64,000 bases of DNA from Arthrobacter sp. NtRootA1 (GCF_019976975.1 NZ_AP024630.1:620001-684000); one strand, 5' to 3'; numbered from the stretch's first letter, positions 42,571-51,659 are shown. The notes: generated by a model from the sequence alone, not told the origin. Numbers and translations: made by a program.

Positions 42571-42661
42571 CGCCGGTATCAAGCAGTTGCGGCCCGCCTG
42601 GCCGAAGGGCCAATTGATAAACTGGGTGCACGTCCATGATCAGGCTTTCTGACAAAGGAGC

Positions 42662-43096
42662 GTGAGTACCGTGCCTAAGACCGGCAAGAACGATCATGCC
42701 CGCAAAGACGAACTCCCATCCACGCTGCAGCGCTCTGAGCAGAAGGCCCAGGATACCTTCGCCAAGACCTACGACTCCGCCATGGAGACCTACGACAACG
42801 ATGAGAGCCGGGCGGCCCGCACTGCCTTTGCCGCGGTAAAACACAGTTACGAGAAGGTGGGCGACCACTGGGAGGCGAAGGAAGAACGGGGTCCTTCTGA
42901 TCAGCACGCAGAAGGGGGCGTTGAGTCAACGCAACCCACAGCCGGAGGCGTGGACGCCAACGCTTCCAAGGAACATCTCTATCAGCGTGCCCAGGAACTG
43001 GACGTCAAGGGCCGTTCGAAAATGACCAAGGACGAACTGGTCGAAGCTCTGCAGAAAGCCAACGACGCCGCGACCCGGAAGGCGCGGGGCGGCTAG
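42662..43096 (+). CDS. ChaB-domain protein with Rho N-terminal-like motif
   Basis: A 144-aa small, highly charged protein. The ChaB domain is DELPSTLQRSEQKAQDTFAK with YDSAMETY and AAVKHSYEKVGDHW. The C-terminal segment KEHLYQRAQELDVKGRSKMT plus KDELVEAL matches the SAP/Rho_N-type nucleic-acid-binding helix pair. ChaB relatives were first linked to cation transport in E. coli, but the combination with Rho_N suggests nucleic-acid binding. A GTG start follows AAAGGAGC. Convergent with the UPF0303 gene, with only 3 bases between. Confidence 0.85.
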   Translation: MSTVPKTGKNDHARKDELPSTLQRSEQKAQDTFAKTYDSAMETYDNDESRAARTAFAAVKHSYEKVGDHWEAKEERGPSDQHAEGGVESTQPTAGGVDANASKEHLYQRAQELDVKGRSKMTKDELVEALQKANDAATRKARGG

Positions 43097-43099
43097 TCT

Positions 43100-43576
43100 C
43101 TACCCCGCCACCGTCTTCAAATAATTCCGGATCCCATCGACCACTAACTGGTGGTCCTCGTCCGAGGTCAGCCCGGAGACCGTGATCGCGCCAATGACGC
43201 CAGCCCCGCGAACCCGGATCGGGAACGAGCCACCGGCGAGCGTGTAATCCTCATGGGCAAGCCAGCCGCCTCCGAGAGGGCTGTGGGTGCGGGCGGAGAA
43301 TTGTTCAGTCAGCAGCGCTGTGCTGTGTTCAAAACGCAGCACCGAGGCGGACTTGCGGCGGATCCACTCTTCCTGGTCGGCCGTGGCTCCAGGCAGGACG
43401 CAGCGGAAAAGCACAAGGTTGTGCCGGCGGATATCGATGGCAACCCCGTAATCGGAAGCGATCGCGTGGTTGGCAATGAGCGAGCCGAGGCGCCAGGCGT
43501 CGTGGTGGTCAAAGCTGGCGAAGACCAGTTCTTCCTCCTGCTTGCGGAGCTCGACAAGGCGGGCAGATTCAGTCAT
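43100..43576 (-). CDS. UPF0303 / haem-degrading-domain-like protein
   Basis: A 158-aa protein of the UPF0303 (HbpS/GlcG-fold) group. Marks are FDHHDAWRLGSLIANHA, GVAIDIRRHNLVLF, the EEWIRRKSASVLRFEHST region, HEDYTLAGGSFPIRV and GVIGAITVSGL. Biochemical roles are not well defined. Relatives bind haem or act with sugar catabolic genes. It overlaps the stop of the upstream oxidoreductase by ATGA and is the last gene of the eleven-gene sugar cluster. Confidence 0.85.
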   Translation of the reverse strand: MTESARLVELRKQEEELVFASFDHHDAWRLGSLIANHAIASDYGVAIDIRRHNLVLFRCVLPGATADQEEWIRRKSASVLRFEHSTALLTEQFSARTHSPLGGGWLAHEDYTLAGGSFPIRVRGAGVIGAITVSGLTSDEDHQLVVDGIRNYLKTVAG

Positions 43577-44622
43577 TTCGTTGCACCTTCTTCTGAAACA
43601 ACAGCGTCTGAAACGGCAGCGTCCGCTTCGTAGCTGAGTCCGATCTGGCGGCGGATTTCGTCCATGGACGCCATGATGGCCACGCTTTCACTCGGGGGCA
43701 GGATAGTGCCGGCGGTCTCACCGGCGCGGATCAGGCGTTCCAGTTCGGCCGCCTGGTACTGCATTCCGCGGCTCTTCACGGGCTCTTCGAAACGCTCCAC
43801 CACCTCACCGTTGACCCCGAAAACGGTGAAGGGCACTTGGTTGTACCAGGTGTGCTCGATGTCGATGTAGCCCTCTGTTCCGATCACCATGGCGCGGTTG
43901 GCGCTGGCGGCGTCCAGTTCACAGTCAACCAGCGCCTGCCGGCCACCGGAGTACTCAAATATCGCGGCAGTTTGCCGGTCCACGCCCGTTGCCGTCATCG
44001 AGGCACTGGCAAGAATGCGTTCCGGGGCACCCAGGATGTCGAAGGCAAAGGAGATCGGGTAAATGCCCAGGTCCAGCAGCGCCCCACCGCCGAGGGCGGG
44101 ATCATTCAGCCTGTGGGCCGGGTCCTTCGGAAGGCTCTGATTGTGGCCGGCAACTACCTTCCGGACCTCGCCGATGGCGCCTTCCTGGATGAGTTCGCGG
44201 ATGCGGACCATGTGCGGAAGGAATCGGGTCCACATGGCTTCCAGAGCCACAAGGCCTTTGGATTCGGCAAGGTGCACGATCTCCCGGGCCTGGCGGGCGT
44301 TCATGGTGAAAGCCTTCTCCACCAGCACATGCTTGCCGGCGTTCAGGGCCAAGAGCGCGTTGGCATGATGGAACGGGTGCGGCGTGGCGATGTAGACCAC
44401 GTCCACCAGTGGGTCCGCCACCAAGTCCTCATAGCTGCCGTGGGCGGTCATCACTCCATGCAGCTCAGCGAAGGCTTTGCTGGACTCCAAGGAGCGCGAG
44501 CCAACAGCCTGCACGGTAAAGCCGTTCTCGTTCAGGTCCTGCGTTTGGAGTCCGGCAATAAATCCTGTGCCGAGGATGCCCCAGCGGATTGTTCCATCGG
44601 AGGTGCCGTTGCTGAGGGTCAC
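43573..44622 (-). CDS. Gfo/Idh/MocA-family oxidoreductase (copy 4, distal)
   Basis: A 349-aa NAD(P)-dependent sugar or inositol dehydrogenase-like protein. The Rossmann motif is WGILGTGFIAG (early GxGxxA/G type). The catalytic-lysine position reads VEKAFT (EKA rather than the common EKP). The C-terminal domain starts near VRKVVAGHNQSLPKDPAHRL and contains GGGALLDLGIYPISFAFDILG. The GTG start at 44622 follows AAGGAC. A longer frame to 44772 is inside the upstream gene. It starts 4 bases after the stop of the PD40 gene, so the two are linked. Confidence 0.9.
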   Translation of the reverse strand: MTLSNGTSDGTIRWGILGTGFIAGLQTQDLNENGFTVQAVGSRSLESSKAFAELHGVMTAHGSYEDLVADPLVDVVYIATPHPFHHANALLALNAGKHVLVEKAFTMNARQAREIVHLAESKGLVALEAMWTRFLPHMVRIRELIQEGAIGEVRKVVAGHNQSLPKDPAHRLNDPALGGGALLDLGIYPISFAFDILGAPERILASASMTATGVDRQTAAIFEYSGGRQALVDCELDAASANRAMVIGTEGYIDIEHTWYNQVPFTVFGVNGEVVERFEEPVKSRGMQYQAAELERLIRAGETAGTILPPSESVAIMASMDEIRRQIGLSYEADAAVSDAVVSEEGATK

Positions 44623-44626
44623 GTGC

Positions 44627-45526
44627 TTAGTCCTTCGTCGAGTCAGAAAGCGGGTACGCCACATACGCAAAACGCCGGGAGTCCGGCGACCAGCTGTTGA
44701 CGTTGAGGGTACCTTGGCCACCGAAAAGTGGCCATGTATGGAACGGCGTGGCCCAGTCCTGCGTGGAAACAAGTACGACGGCGACCGACAGGTCCGCGGG
44801 GTGTCCTACCGTTCCACTGGGGAACTGAAGGTAACTGGCGTACCGGCCATCGGGGGAGAGATGGGGGAACCAGTCGACTGTTTCGGATGCGAGGAGCCGC
44901 TCGAAGCCAGTGCCGTCCACGCGAATCCGGGCGAGCTGGGCGTGACCCTGTGTGGAGGAAAAGGATTCCGTGTTTACATAGAGCCATTTCCCATCGGGCG
45001 AGTATTCCGGCCCGTCGCAGTGTCCTGAACCGACATCAAAGCGGCCGACCTCAACGCTGGCGGTAGCGCCGCCGTCTGACGCTATGGTCATCAGGCGACC
45101 TGGCTGCGTGAAGTCTCCCGCTTCGATCCCCACGTAAGCCAATTCCTTGCCGTCCGGGCTGACGCCGTGGAGGAAATGGAAGGAGCCGTGGTCCTCCGTG
45201 ATGCGCAATGCCGGTCCGCCGCCCAGTGAAGCACGGTAAATGTGGCCGTCGTTCGCGGACACGAAGATGCCCTGACCGTCAGGTGCAAGGACGTGATCGT
45301 TGTTCAGGTCCTGGACTCCGGTGAGGGGGATAGGTTCCAAAGAACCCGCGTCCAGATCCAAACGCCATAACTTCCCATCCCCGTTGAGGATGAGTGAGCT
45401 TCCATCCAGGGTCCAGTTGGGCGCCTCCAGCAGGATCCCGTCGGTGGTGTAGACCAGCTCAGCTTCCCCGGTCACCGACGCGATCCGCACCTCGCAGCGC
45501 TGGCCGGATTGAAGGGTGCGGATCAC
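44627..45526 (-). CDS. PD40/TolB-type beta-propeller protein
   Basis: A 299-aa protein built of WD40-like PD40 blades such as WSPDSRRFAYVAY, YSPDGKWLYVNTES and LSPDGRYASYLQF, with GVSPDGKELAYVG. No signal peptide is present, so it is probably cytosolic. Related propellers beside sugar dehydrogenase genes include oligogalacturonate lyase-like enzymes. The cluster suggests a lyase or hydrolase acting on a sugar-derived substrate, but no catalytic residues can be assigned. A GTG start with AGGACAG upstream is used. Confidence 0.82.
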   Translation of the reverse strand: MIRTLQSGQRCEVRIASVTGEAELVYTTDGILLEAPNWTLDGSSLILNGDGKLWRLDLDAGSLEPIPLTGVQDLNNDHVLAPDGQGIFVSANDGHIYRASLGGGPALRITEDHGSFHFLHGVSPDGKELAYVGIEAGDFTQPGRLMTIASDGGATASVEVGRFDVGSGHCDGPEYSPDGKWLYVNTESFSSTQGHAQLARIRVDGTGFERLLASETVDWFPHLSPDGRYASYLQFPSGTVGHPADLSVAVVLVSTQDWATPFHTWPLFGGQGTLNVNSWSPDSRRFAYVAYPLSDSTKD

Positions 45527-45538
45527 GTCGGTACTGTC

Positions 45539-46540
45539 CTAGTCTTTGCTGCTGAAGGCGGCGTCGAAGCTGGTCTGCGACGCGGGGAAGTCGAACTTCT
45601 TCAGGGCGGCGAGGGCTTCGGGGGCACCGTGGAGGCGGTCCATACCGGCGTCTTCCCATTCGATGCTGATGGGGCCGTTGTAACCGATCGCGGCCAGGGC
45701 GCGGAAGGACGATTCCCAGGGCACGTCCCCGCGTCCGGCTGAGACGAAGTCCCAGCCCCGGCGGGGGTCGCCCCAGGGCAGGTGGGAGCCCAGGACGGTG
45801 TTGCGGCCGGTGGGGCGCAGCTTGGTGTCCTTGCAGTCCACGTGGTAGATCCGGTCTTTGAAGTCCCAGATGAAGGACACGGGGTCGATGCCTTGCCACA
45901 TGAAGTGGGAGGGGTCCCAGTTCAGGCCGAACGCGGCTCGGTGGCCGATCGCTTCGAGGGTCCGGACGGTGGTCCAGTAGTCGTAGGCGATCTCGGAGGG
46001 GTGCACTTCGTGGGCGAAGCGGACCCCGTTTTCGTCGAAGACGTCCAGGATGGGGTTCCAGCGGTCGGCGAAGTCCTGGTAGCCGGCGTCGATGACTTTT
46101 TCCGGGACGGGCGGGAACATCGCGACGTACTGCCAGATGGAGGAACCGGTGAACCCGACGACGGTGTCCACGCCGAGGGCTTTGGCGAGGCGTGCGGTGT
46201 GCTTCATTTCTTCGGCGGCTCGTTGGCGGACGCCTTCGGGGTCCCCGTCACCCCAGACTTTGGACCCGACGATTGCTTCGTGGCGGAAGTCGATGGGGTC
46301 ATCGCAGACGGCTTGGCCTTTGAGGTGGTTGGAGATGGCCCAGACTTTGAGGTTGTACTTGTCCAGGATGGCGAGTTTGTTCTCGACGTAGCCGGGTTCG
46401 TCCCAGCGCCAGGCGTCCAGGTGGTCTCCGGAGACGGCGATTTCCAGGCCGTCGTAGCCCCAGCCCGACGCAAGCCGGGCGACTTCCTCGAAGGGCAGGT
46501 CAGCCCACTGGCCAGTGAACAGGGTGTACGGGCGGGGCAT
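45539..46540 (-). CDS. Xylose isomerase-like TIM-barrel protein (copy 3)
   Basis: A 333-aa sugar-phosphate isomerase/epimerase-family TIM barrel. Metal-ligand regions are seen as NWDPSHFMWQGIDPV, YHVDCKDTKLRP and ISIEWEDAG. The GSHLPWGDPRRGWDFVS loop is typical of the longer subgroup found beside Gfo/Idh/MocA genes. Relatives catalyse epimerisation or beta-elimination of 3-keto sugars. The start follows AAGGAGCCTGAC and lies one base after the stop of the next oxidoreductase gene upstream. Confidence 0.9.
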   Translation of the reverse strand: MPRPYTLFTGQWADLPFEEVARLASGWGYDGLEIAVSGDHLDAWRWDEPGYVENKLAILDKYNLKVWAISNHLKGQAVCDDPIDFRHEAIVGSKVWGDGDPEGVRQRAAEEMKHTARLAKALGVDTVVGFTGSSIWQYVAMFPPVPEKVIDAGYQDFADRWNPILDVFDENGVRFAHEVHPSEIAYDYWTTVRTLEAIGHRAAFGLNWDPSHFMWQGIDPVSFIWDFKDRIYHVDCKDTKLRPTGRNTVLGSHLPWGDPRRGWDFVSAGRGDVPWESSFRALAAIGYNGPISIEWEDAGMDRLHGAPEALAALKKFDFPASQTSFDAAFSSKD

Positions 46541-46541
46541 G

Positions 46542-47759
46542 TCAGGCTCCTTCGGTAGCGGTGCTGGTTGGCTTCGGGGAAAGCTGGATCAGTGAGCTCT
46601 TGGCCGCTGCGGATTCTTCGATGGCAGCGAGGACGTGCTGGACGTTCAGGCCTTCTTCGAACGACGGCGATGGCTGGCTGCCGTCCCGAATGGCCAGCAG
46701 GAAGTCGCGGATCTGGTGGGTGAAGGTGTGTTCCCAGCCGATGATGTGACCCTGCGGCCACCACGCTTCGAGGTAGGGGTGTTCGGGTTCGTTGACCAGG
46801 ATCCGCCGGAAACCCTGCTCGCGGACAGGGGCAGTGGCATCCAGGAAGCCGAGCTCGTTCAAATTCTCGAGGTCGAACAGGATGGTGCCCTTGTCTCCGT
46901 AGATTTCGAGTTTGAGGGAGTTCTTCTGGCCGGTCGCTACACGGCTGACTTCCACCGAGGCAATTGCTCCGGAGGCGAGGGTCAGCGTAGCCCAGGCCGC
47001 GTCGTCGACCGTGACATCTTCCAGACCGTCCACTCCGGGGCGGCGGTTCACGAACGTGTGCAGGCGGCCCGTGACCTCGGTGACGGCATCGCCCAGGAGG
47101 AACAGGACTTGGTCGATGGCGTGGGAGGCGATGTCGCCCAGCGCACCGGAGCCGGCGGTTTCCTTGCGGAGGCGCCAAGTCATGGGGGATTCGGCGTCGG
47201 AGAGCCAGTCCTGCAGGTAGGCGGCCCGGACGTGGCGGACGGTGCCGAGCCGGCCTTCGGCGATCAGTTCGCGGGCCAGGGCGAGGGCCGGGACGCGGCG
47301 GTAGTTGAAGCCGATCATCGACTGGACGCCGTTCGCGCGGGCGACGGCCGCGGCTGCGGTCATGGCTTCTGCCTCGGCGATCGTGTTCGCCAGAGGCTTT
47401 TCCACGAGGACGTGTTTCCCGGCAGCGAGGGCGGCAACAGCGATCTCGGCGTGCATCCAGCCCGGAGCGCAGATATCGACGATGTGGATGTCGTCCCGCT
47501 CAATGACCGAGCGCCAGTCGGTGGCGGACTCTGCCCAGCCGTACTTGGCGGCGGCCGCCGCGACGGATTCGGCGTCCCGGCCGACGAGGACTTTTTGCTC
47601 GAAGGCGGGGACGTCGAAGAAGCTGGCCACGTTCCGCCACGCATTCGAGTGGGCCTTCCCCATGAAGGCATAGCCGATGGCGGCCACACCCAGCGGGGCA
47701 GATGCTGGGCCGTGTGCCGGGGCAGGCGTTTGGTCGGATGGGCGGACTGGGGTGGTCAT
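46542..47759 (-). CDS. Gfo/Idh/MocA-family oxidoreductase, levoglucosan-dehydrogenase-like (copy 3)
   Basis: A 405-aa dehydrogenase. The N-terminus AIGYAFMGKAHSNAW, catalytic-lysine motif VEKPLANT, FNYRRVPALALARELI and RAAYLQDWLSDAESPMTWRL resemble characterised actinobacterial levoglucosan dehydrogenases, which oxidise C3 of the sugar. This supports a glycoside 3-oxidation step, although the exact substrate is open. GAGGAACC lies before the start. It is followed after one base by the TIM-barrel gene, so the two form a matched pair. Confidence 0.9.
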   Translation of the reverse strand: MTTPVRPSDQTPAPAHGPASAPLGVAAIGYAFMGKAHSNAWRNVASFFDVPAFEQKVLVGRDAESVAAAAAKYGWAESATDWRSVIERDDIHIVDICAPGWMHAEIAVAALAAGKHVLVEKPLANTIAEAEAMTAAAAVARANGVQSMIGFNYRRVPALALARELIAEGRLGTVRHVRAAYLQDWLSDAESPMTWRLRKETAGSGALGDIASHAIDQVLFLLGDAVTEVTGRLHTFVNRRPGVDGLEDVTVDDAAWATLTLASGAIASVEVSRVATGQKNSLKLEIYGDKGTILFDLENLNELGFLDATAPVREQGFRRILVNEPEHPYLEAWWPQGHIIGWEHTFTHQIRDFLLAIRDGSQPSPSFEEGLNVQHVLAAIEESAAAKSSLIQLSPKPTSTATEGA

Positions 47760-47780
47760 GGTGTGGTTCCTCGCTGATTC

Positions 47781-48902
47781 TTAGAGTGTGGCGGTTTCCG
47801 GCGCCCAGTCCTCCGGGACGGGTTCGGAGGCGGGCGCGTTGCTGGTGACATCTACGAACGAGCCCGACTCCACGGATTCGGAAATCGAGACCATCGTGTC
47901 CAGCACGTGGTAAGCCAGTTCGCCGGTGGCGCGGTGCGGAGTGCCTGAACGCAGGGCACGGGCCATGTCCAACACGCCCAGGCCGCGGCCGTTGGCCGGT
48001 CCGGTGGCGGGGATGATCTCGGGTTCTTCCGCCCCGGGCCGCCAGAGCCTGAGGTCGCCGTCGAAATAGTTCGGGTCCGGCAGCGAGAGCGTGGCCTCGG
48101 AGCCGGTGATTTCCACGAATCCCATTCGCTGGCGGGGGGACTCGAAGGAGAACACGCTGTGCGAGGACGCACCGCTTTCGAACTGCGCCATCGCGGAGAC
48201 GTGTGTGGGGACCTCGACGGCGAACTCCTCCCCGGCCTTCGGACCGGAACCAATGATCCGGGTCGCCTTTGCGGAGGAGCCGACGGCGGCTACCTTACGC
48301 ACCGAGCCGAAGGTCTGGACCAGAGTGGTGAGGTAGTACGGGCCCATGTCGAACAGGGGGCCCGCACCGTGCTGGAACAAGAACGCAGGGTTCGGGTGCC
48401 AGGACTCGGGGCCCGGCGTCTGGAATGTGGTCATCCCGGTCAACGGGGTGCCGATGTCCCCGCGCTCGATGATGCGGCGGGCTGTCTGCAACCCCGCACC
48501 GAGGAAGGTGTCCGGCGCCGTTCCGAGGCGGATGCCCGCGGTATCTGCCGCCTTGAGCAGGCCCAGACCCGATTCCCGGTCCAGGGAGAACGGCTTCTCC
48601 GTCCAGACGTGTTTGCCCGCGTTGACCGCCGCCGTTGCAACCTCGACGTGAGCTGCCGGGATGGTCAGGTTCACGATGATTTCGACGTCGGGATGGTTCA
48701 GTGCCAATTCAGGCGCACCGAACTCGGGGACGCCGTATTCCTCGGCACGTGCCTTGGCTGCTTCTTCGAACAGGTCGGCGATCACCAGGACCTTGATGTC
48801 CGGGAAGGTGGTGAGGTTGTCCAGGTATTGCTTGCTGATGTTGCCCGCACCGATAAAGGCCACGCCCACCGGACCCTTGCGGTTTGACGGAGTGAAGCTC
48901 AT
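47781..48902 (-). CDS. Gfo/Idh/MocA-family oxidoreductase (copy 2)
   Basis: A 373-aa dehydrogenase closely similar over its length to the one at 53031-54188. The shared blocks include GAGNISKQYLDNL (GAGVISKQYLDNL in the other), NLTIPAAHVEVAT, EKPFSLDRESGLGLLKAADT and APDTFLGAGLQTARR. The catalytic lysine is in EKPF. Its start overlaps the preceding TIM-barrel gene stop by ATGA. It is one half of a duplicated isomerase-oxidoreductase pair. Confidence 0.92.
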   Translation of the reverse strand: MSFTPSNRKGPVGVAFIGAGNISKQYLDNLTTFPDIKVLVIADLFEEAAKARAEEYGVPEFGAPELALNHPDVEIIVNLTIPAAHVEVATAAVNAGKHVWTEKPFSLDRESGLGLLKAADTAGIRLGTAPDTFLGAGLQTARRIIERGDIGTPLTGMTTFQTPGPESWHPNPAFLFQHGAGPLFDMGPYYLTTLVQTFGSVRKVAAVGSSAKATRIIGSGPKAGEEFAVEVPTHVSAMAQFESGASSHSVFSFESPRQRMGFVEITGSEATLSLPDPNYFDGDLRLWRPGAEEPEIIPATGPANGRGLGVLDMARALRSGTPHRATGELAYHVLDTMVSISESVESGSFVDVTSNAPASEPVPEDWAPETATL

Positions 48903-49675
48903 GCCCCTGCCTCCTCGGAAACAGTTCCCTCGGCTGCCTGAACGCTTGCCGCTGCCGTCAGATACCTCAGGCTCTCGGTGATGCCCTCAAAAATGTCGCC
49001 GGAGTAGTCATCGAACTCCACCACGCCAACTTCCAGGGACTTGGCGGCGGCGATCACGTCAAGGACCGGAATAGTTCCTTGGCCAGCGGGCTGCTGGGCC
49101 TTGGTGTCCGTGGTGGCCGGACCGTCCTTGATGTGGATGAACTTCACCCGGTCGCCCAAGCGGGCCAGCAATTCAACCGGGTCCTGGCCGCCGACAGCAG
49201 CCCAATACGTGTCCACTTCAAGGACGAGTTCCGGATCCAGCAGTCCCTCGAAGTACTCCAAGGCAGTCTTGCCTTCGATGGTGGACTCCAGTTCCCACGC
49301 GTGGTTGTGGTAACCAACGGCGATGCCGTACTCGGCGCCCTTCTTCGCTGCCGCATTCAGAGCCGTGGCCGTGGACTGGATGGTCTCTGCGTCCTGCCAG
49401 TGTTCCGCAGGGAGGAAAGGATCAATCACGGTGGTGATCCCCAGTTCCTTAGCGGCCGCGAAGATCTCGTCGTGGTCCTGGCTCAAGAGCGGCGCATGGC
49501 CGGATGGGGCGGTTAGGCCGTTTTCCTTCAAGGCCTTGCCGAGTTCGGCAGCGGTGGCCACGAAGTTGTACGGCTCCACCTGCGTGAAGCCGATTTCGGC
49601 GACCCTCCTGATGGTTCCAGGCAGGTCCTCCTGGATGGCGTTGCGGAGGGTGTACAGCTGGAGTGAATAGGACAT
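48899..49675 (-). CDS. Xylose isomerase-like TIM-barrel protein (copy 2)
   Basis: A 258-aa TIM barrel. It begins MSYSLQLYTLRNAIQEDLPG, and has AVGYHNHAWELES, LVLEVDTYWAAVGGQDPVEL and KFIHIKDGP, giving the Glu/Asp/His metal set of the family. It is a clear paralogue of the protein at 54185-54925. It overlaps the following oxidoreductase gene by ATGA. It is 75 bases downstream of the second permease gene. A role in epimerisation or elimination after 3-oxidation is inferred from the pairing. Confidence 0.92.
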   Translation of the reverse strand: MSYSLQLYTLRNAIQEDLPGTIRRVAEIGFTQVEPYNFVATAAELGKALKENGLTAPSGHAPLLSQDHDEIFAAAKELGITTVIDPFLPAEHWQDAETIQSTATALNAAAKKGAEYGIAVGYHNHAWELESTIEGKTALEYFEGLLDPELVLEVDTYWAAVGGQDPVELLARLGDRVKFIHIKDGPATTDTKAQQPAGQGTIPVLDVIAAAKSLEVGVVEFDDYSGDIFEGITESLRYLTAAASVQAAEGTVSEEAGA

Positions 49676-49750
49676 GGCTTCCTTCCCGGTGATCGCCCGG
49701 TGTTCCTCGGTGTTGCTCGTACTGTCGGTTGCGGTCTATTAACAGTGAAC

Positions 49751-50590
49751 CTACTTAACTGCCCCGGATGACAGACCTGCCACCAAGTGTTTTTGCACCA
49801 GGATGAATCCGATCAAGACCGGCAGGCTGACCACCACCGAAGCAGCCATGAGTTGGTTCCAAAACACATCCGATTCGCTGGCGTAAGCCTTGAGCCCCAA
49901 GGACAGTGTTTTTGTGGCCTCGTTGGTCAGCACGGATGCGAACAGAACCTCGCCCCATGCGGAGATGAATGAATACACGGCAACTGCGATGATGCCAGGC
50001 TTGGCAACAGGGAGGATCACACGGAACAGTGCTCCCATCCTGCCGGTGCCATCGATCATCGAAGCCTCTTCCAGTTCCTTCGGAATCGAGGCGAAGTAGC
50101 CGCTGAGCATCCAGATGGCGAAGGGCAAAGTGAATGTCATGTACGTGATGATCAGCCCGAGGTAGGAGCCCTGAAGCTGCAGGCCGGTCATGTTACGGAT
50201 CTGCGTGAAGATCAGGTAAAGCGGCAGGAGGAACAGGATTCCGGGGAACATCTGGGTGGATAGGACAGTCAGGCTGAAAGCACGCTTTCCCTTGAACTGC
50301 AGCCGCGCAATGGCGTAGGCAGCAAGGACGGCAACTGTCACTGAGCAGGCTGTAGCGCAGACGGTGATGATGAGGCTGTTCTGGAAGTACTTGGCCAGCG
50401 GGACCGTGCTCCAGATGTCCAGGTAGGGTGACGCCGTGATTTCGCGAGGTATCCACTGGAAGAGTCCGGAGACATCCTTGAGGGGTTTCAGCGAGGTGGA
50501 GACCACCACGAAGAGCGGTACCGCTACCCAGAGGGACAGGATGGTCAGGACCACGTTCCTGAGGATCCGGAAGTTGCGTGTCTCAATCAT
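49751..50590 (-). CDS. Carbohydrate ABC importer permease 2
   Basis: A 279-aa permease with six predicted spans. The ATPase-contact loop is ELEEASMIDGTGRMGALFRV, and the C-terminus is VQKHLVAGLSSGAVK, typical of MalG-type permeases. The start at 50590 overlaps the end of the first permease by 8 bases. An extension to 50638 lies inside that gene. No ATPase is encoded nearby. Confidence 0.94.
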   Translation of the reverse strand: MIETRNFRILRNVVLTILSLWVAVPLFVVVSTSLKPLKDVSGLFQWIPREITASPYLDIWSTVPLAKYFQNSLIITVCATACSVTVAVLAAYAIARLQFKGKRAFSLTVLSTQMFPGILFLLPLYLIFTQIRNMTGLQLQGSYLGLIITYMTFTLPFAIWMLSGYFASIPKELEEASMIDGTGRMGALFRVILPVAKPGIIAVAVYSFISAWGEVLFASVLTNEATKTLSLGLKAYASESDVFWNQLMAASVVVSLPVLIGFILVQKHLVAGLSSGAVK

Positions 50591-51596
50591 TGTCGGCTCC
50601 CTTGGGCAGCACCATGCGGATGTAGAAAACGGAGGCAATGAACAACGCGATCAGCAGCAGCACGCTCATTGCGCCGCCCAGGCCGAAGTTCCAACTGCCG
50701 AAGGAGTTTTGGTAGATCAGTGGGGAAATAAGGGTAGCTTCCTTGGGGGAAGTGGCTCCGAACAGGACAAAGGGGACGTTGAACTGGTTGAAGGTCCACA
50801 GCGACATCACCATGAGCAGGACCCCATTGGCCGGACGGACCATGGGCAACGTGATGCGACGGAACTGCTGCCAGAGCGTGGCGCCATCAATGGCCGCTGC
50901 CTCGTAGACGTCGGTGGGAACGTTCTGCAGGGCCGCCATGAGCATAAGGAACGCAAAAGGCCACAGCTGCCACACATTCACGATCACCATGGCTCCGAAG
51001 GAGTTCCCGCCCAGCAACCAGAAGGGGCGTTCGTCTCCGAAGAGGTGAAGCGTGTCCACCAGGATTTGGTTCACCGCACCATCGCGCTGGTTGAACATGA
51101 AGGCCCAGGCAATGGTTCCTACATAGGCCGGGAGTGCGTAGGGGACCAGGAAGAACGTACGGAGAAGAGCACGTCCCTTGAAGTTGGAGGAGAGGAAAAC
51201 TGCGCCTGCCATGCCGAGCATCCAGGAGAAGCCGACCACCAGGATGGTGTAGCCCAGCGTGCGCCCAACCGTGCTGAAGAAGGCCTGGCCGATGGTGCTG
51301 TCCGGGTTGAGCCCGTTGATGAAGTTCTGTAGCCCTACGAACGGTGCGTTGAGCCAGTTGGTGAGGTTGAGCTGCGTCAGGGAGATGAACGCAATCCAGA
51401 TCCCAAGGAGCATCGGGCCGATGTGGATCAGGAGTTCAAGGATCGCGGCCGGAAGGATCAAGCCGTAGGGGAGGAATGAGCGACGCCGTTTACGTACCGG
51501 CGGTGTGCTTGCGGCCCGTGGTTTCCCGGGCTCGGGATCAACGGCAGCGGTGCTGCCTGCAGCGGCGGGGCCGCTGTCCAATGCTGAATGGGACAT
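50583..51596 (-). CDS. Carbohydrate ABC importer permease 1
   Basis: A 337-aa permease. A Pro/Ala-rich cytosolic N-terminus of about 40 residues is followed by six predicted spans and the loop YEAAAIDGATLWQQFRRITL. The start follows CAAAGGAGTTTCC. An in-frame start at 51650 would fall in the hairpin after the binding-protein gene and is rejected. It pairs with permease 2 and the binding protein. Confidence 0.94.
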   Translation of the reverse strand: MSHSALDSGPAAAGSTAAVDPEPGKPRAASTPPVRKRRRSFLPYGLILPAAILELLIHIGPMLLGIWIAFISLTQLNLTNWLNAPFVGLQNFINGLNPDSTIGQAFFSTVGRTLGYTILVVGFSWMLGMAGAVFLSSNFKGRALLRTFFLVPYALPAYVGTIAWAFMFNQRDGAVNQILVDTLHLFGDERPFWLLGGNSFGAMVIVNVWQLWPFAFLMLMAALQNVPTDVYEAAAIDGATLWQQFRRITLPMVRPANGVLLMVMSLWTFNQFNVPFVLFGATSPKEATLISPLIYQNSFGSWNFGLGGAMSVLLLIALFIASVFYIRMVLPKGADND

Positions 51597-51612
51597 GGAA
51601 ACTCCTTTGCCG

Positions 51613-51648
51613 GAGCGGGGACACCACTTTATGGTGGCGTCCCCGCTC
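51613..51648 (-). promoter_or_regulatory. Hairpin between binding-protein and permease genes
   Basis: GAGCGGGGAC (51613-51622) and GTCCCCGCTC (51639-51648) are exact arms with an inner CCAC/GTGG stem. It lies 11 bases after the binding-protein stop. There is no T-run. Such hairpins commonly protect the 3' end of the binding-protein mRNA and let less permease be made. Confidence 0.6.
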
Positions 51649-51659
51649 ACTGGGCCTGG

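Noticed and set aside
45782..46558. 258-aa plus-strand open frame opposite the TIM-barrel gene
   Set aside because: Antisense shadow rich in Val/Asp/Gly, as expected from reversed high-GC codons.
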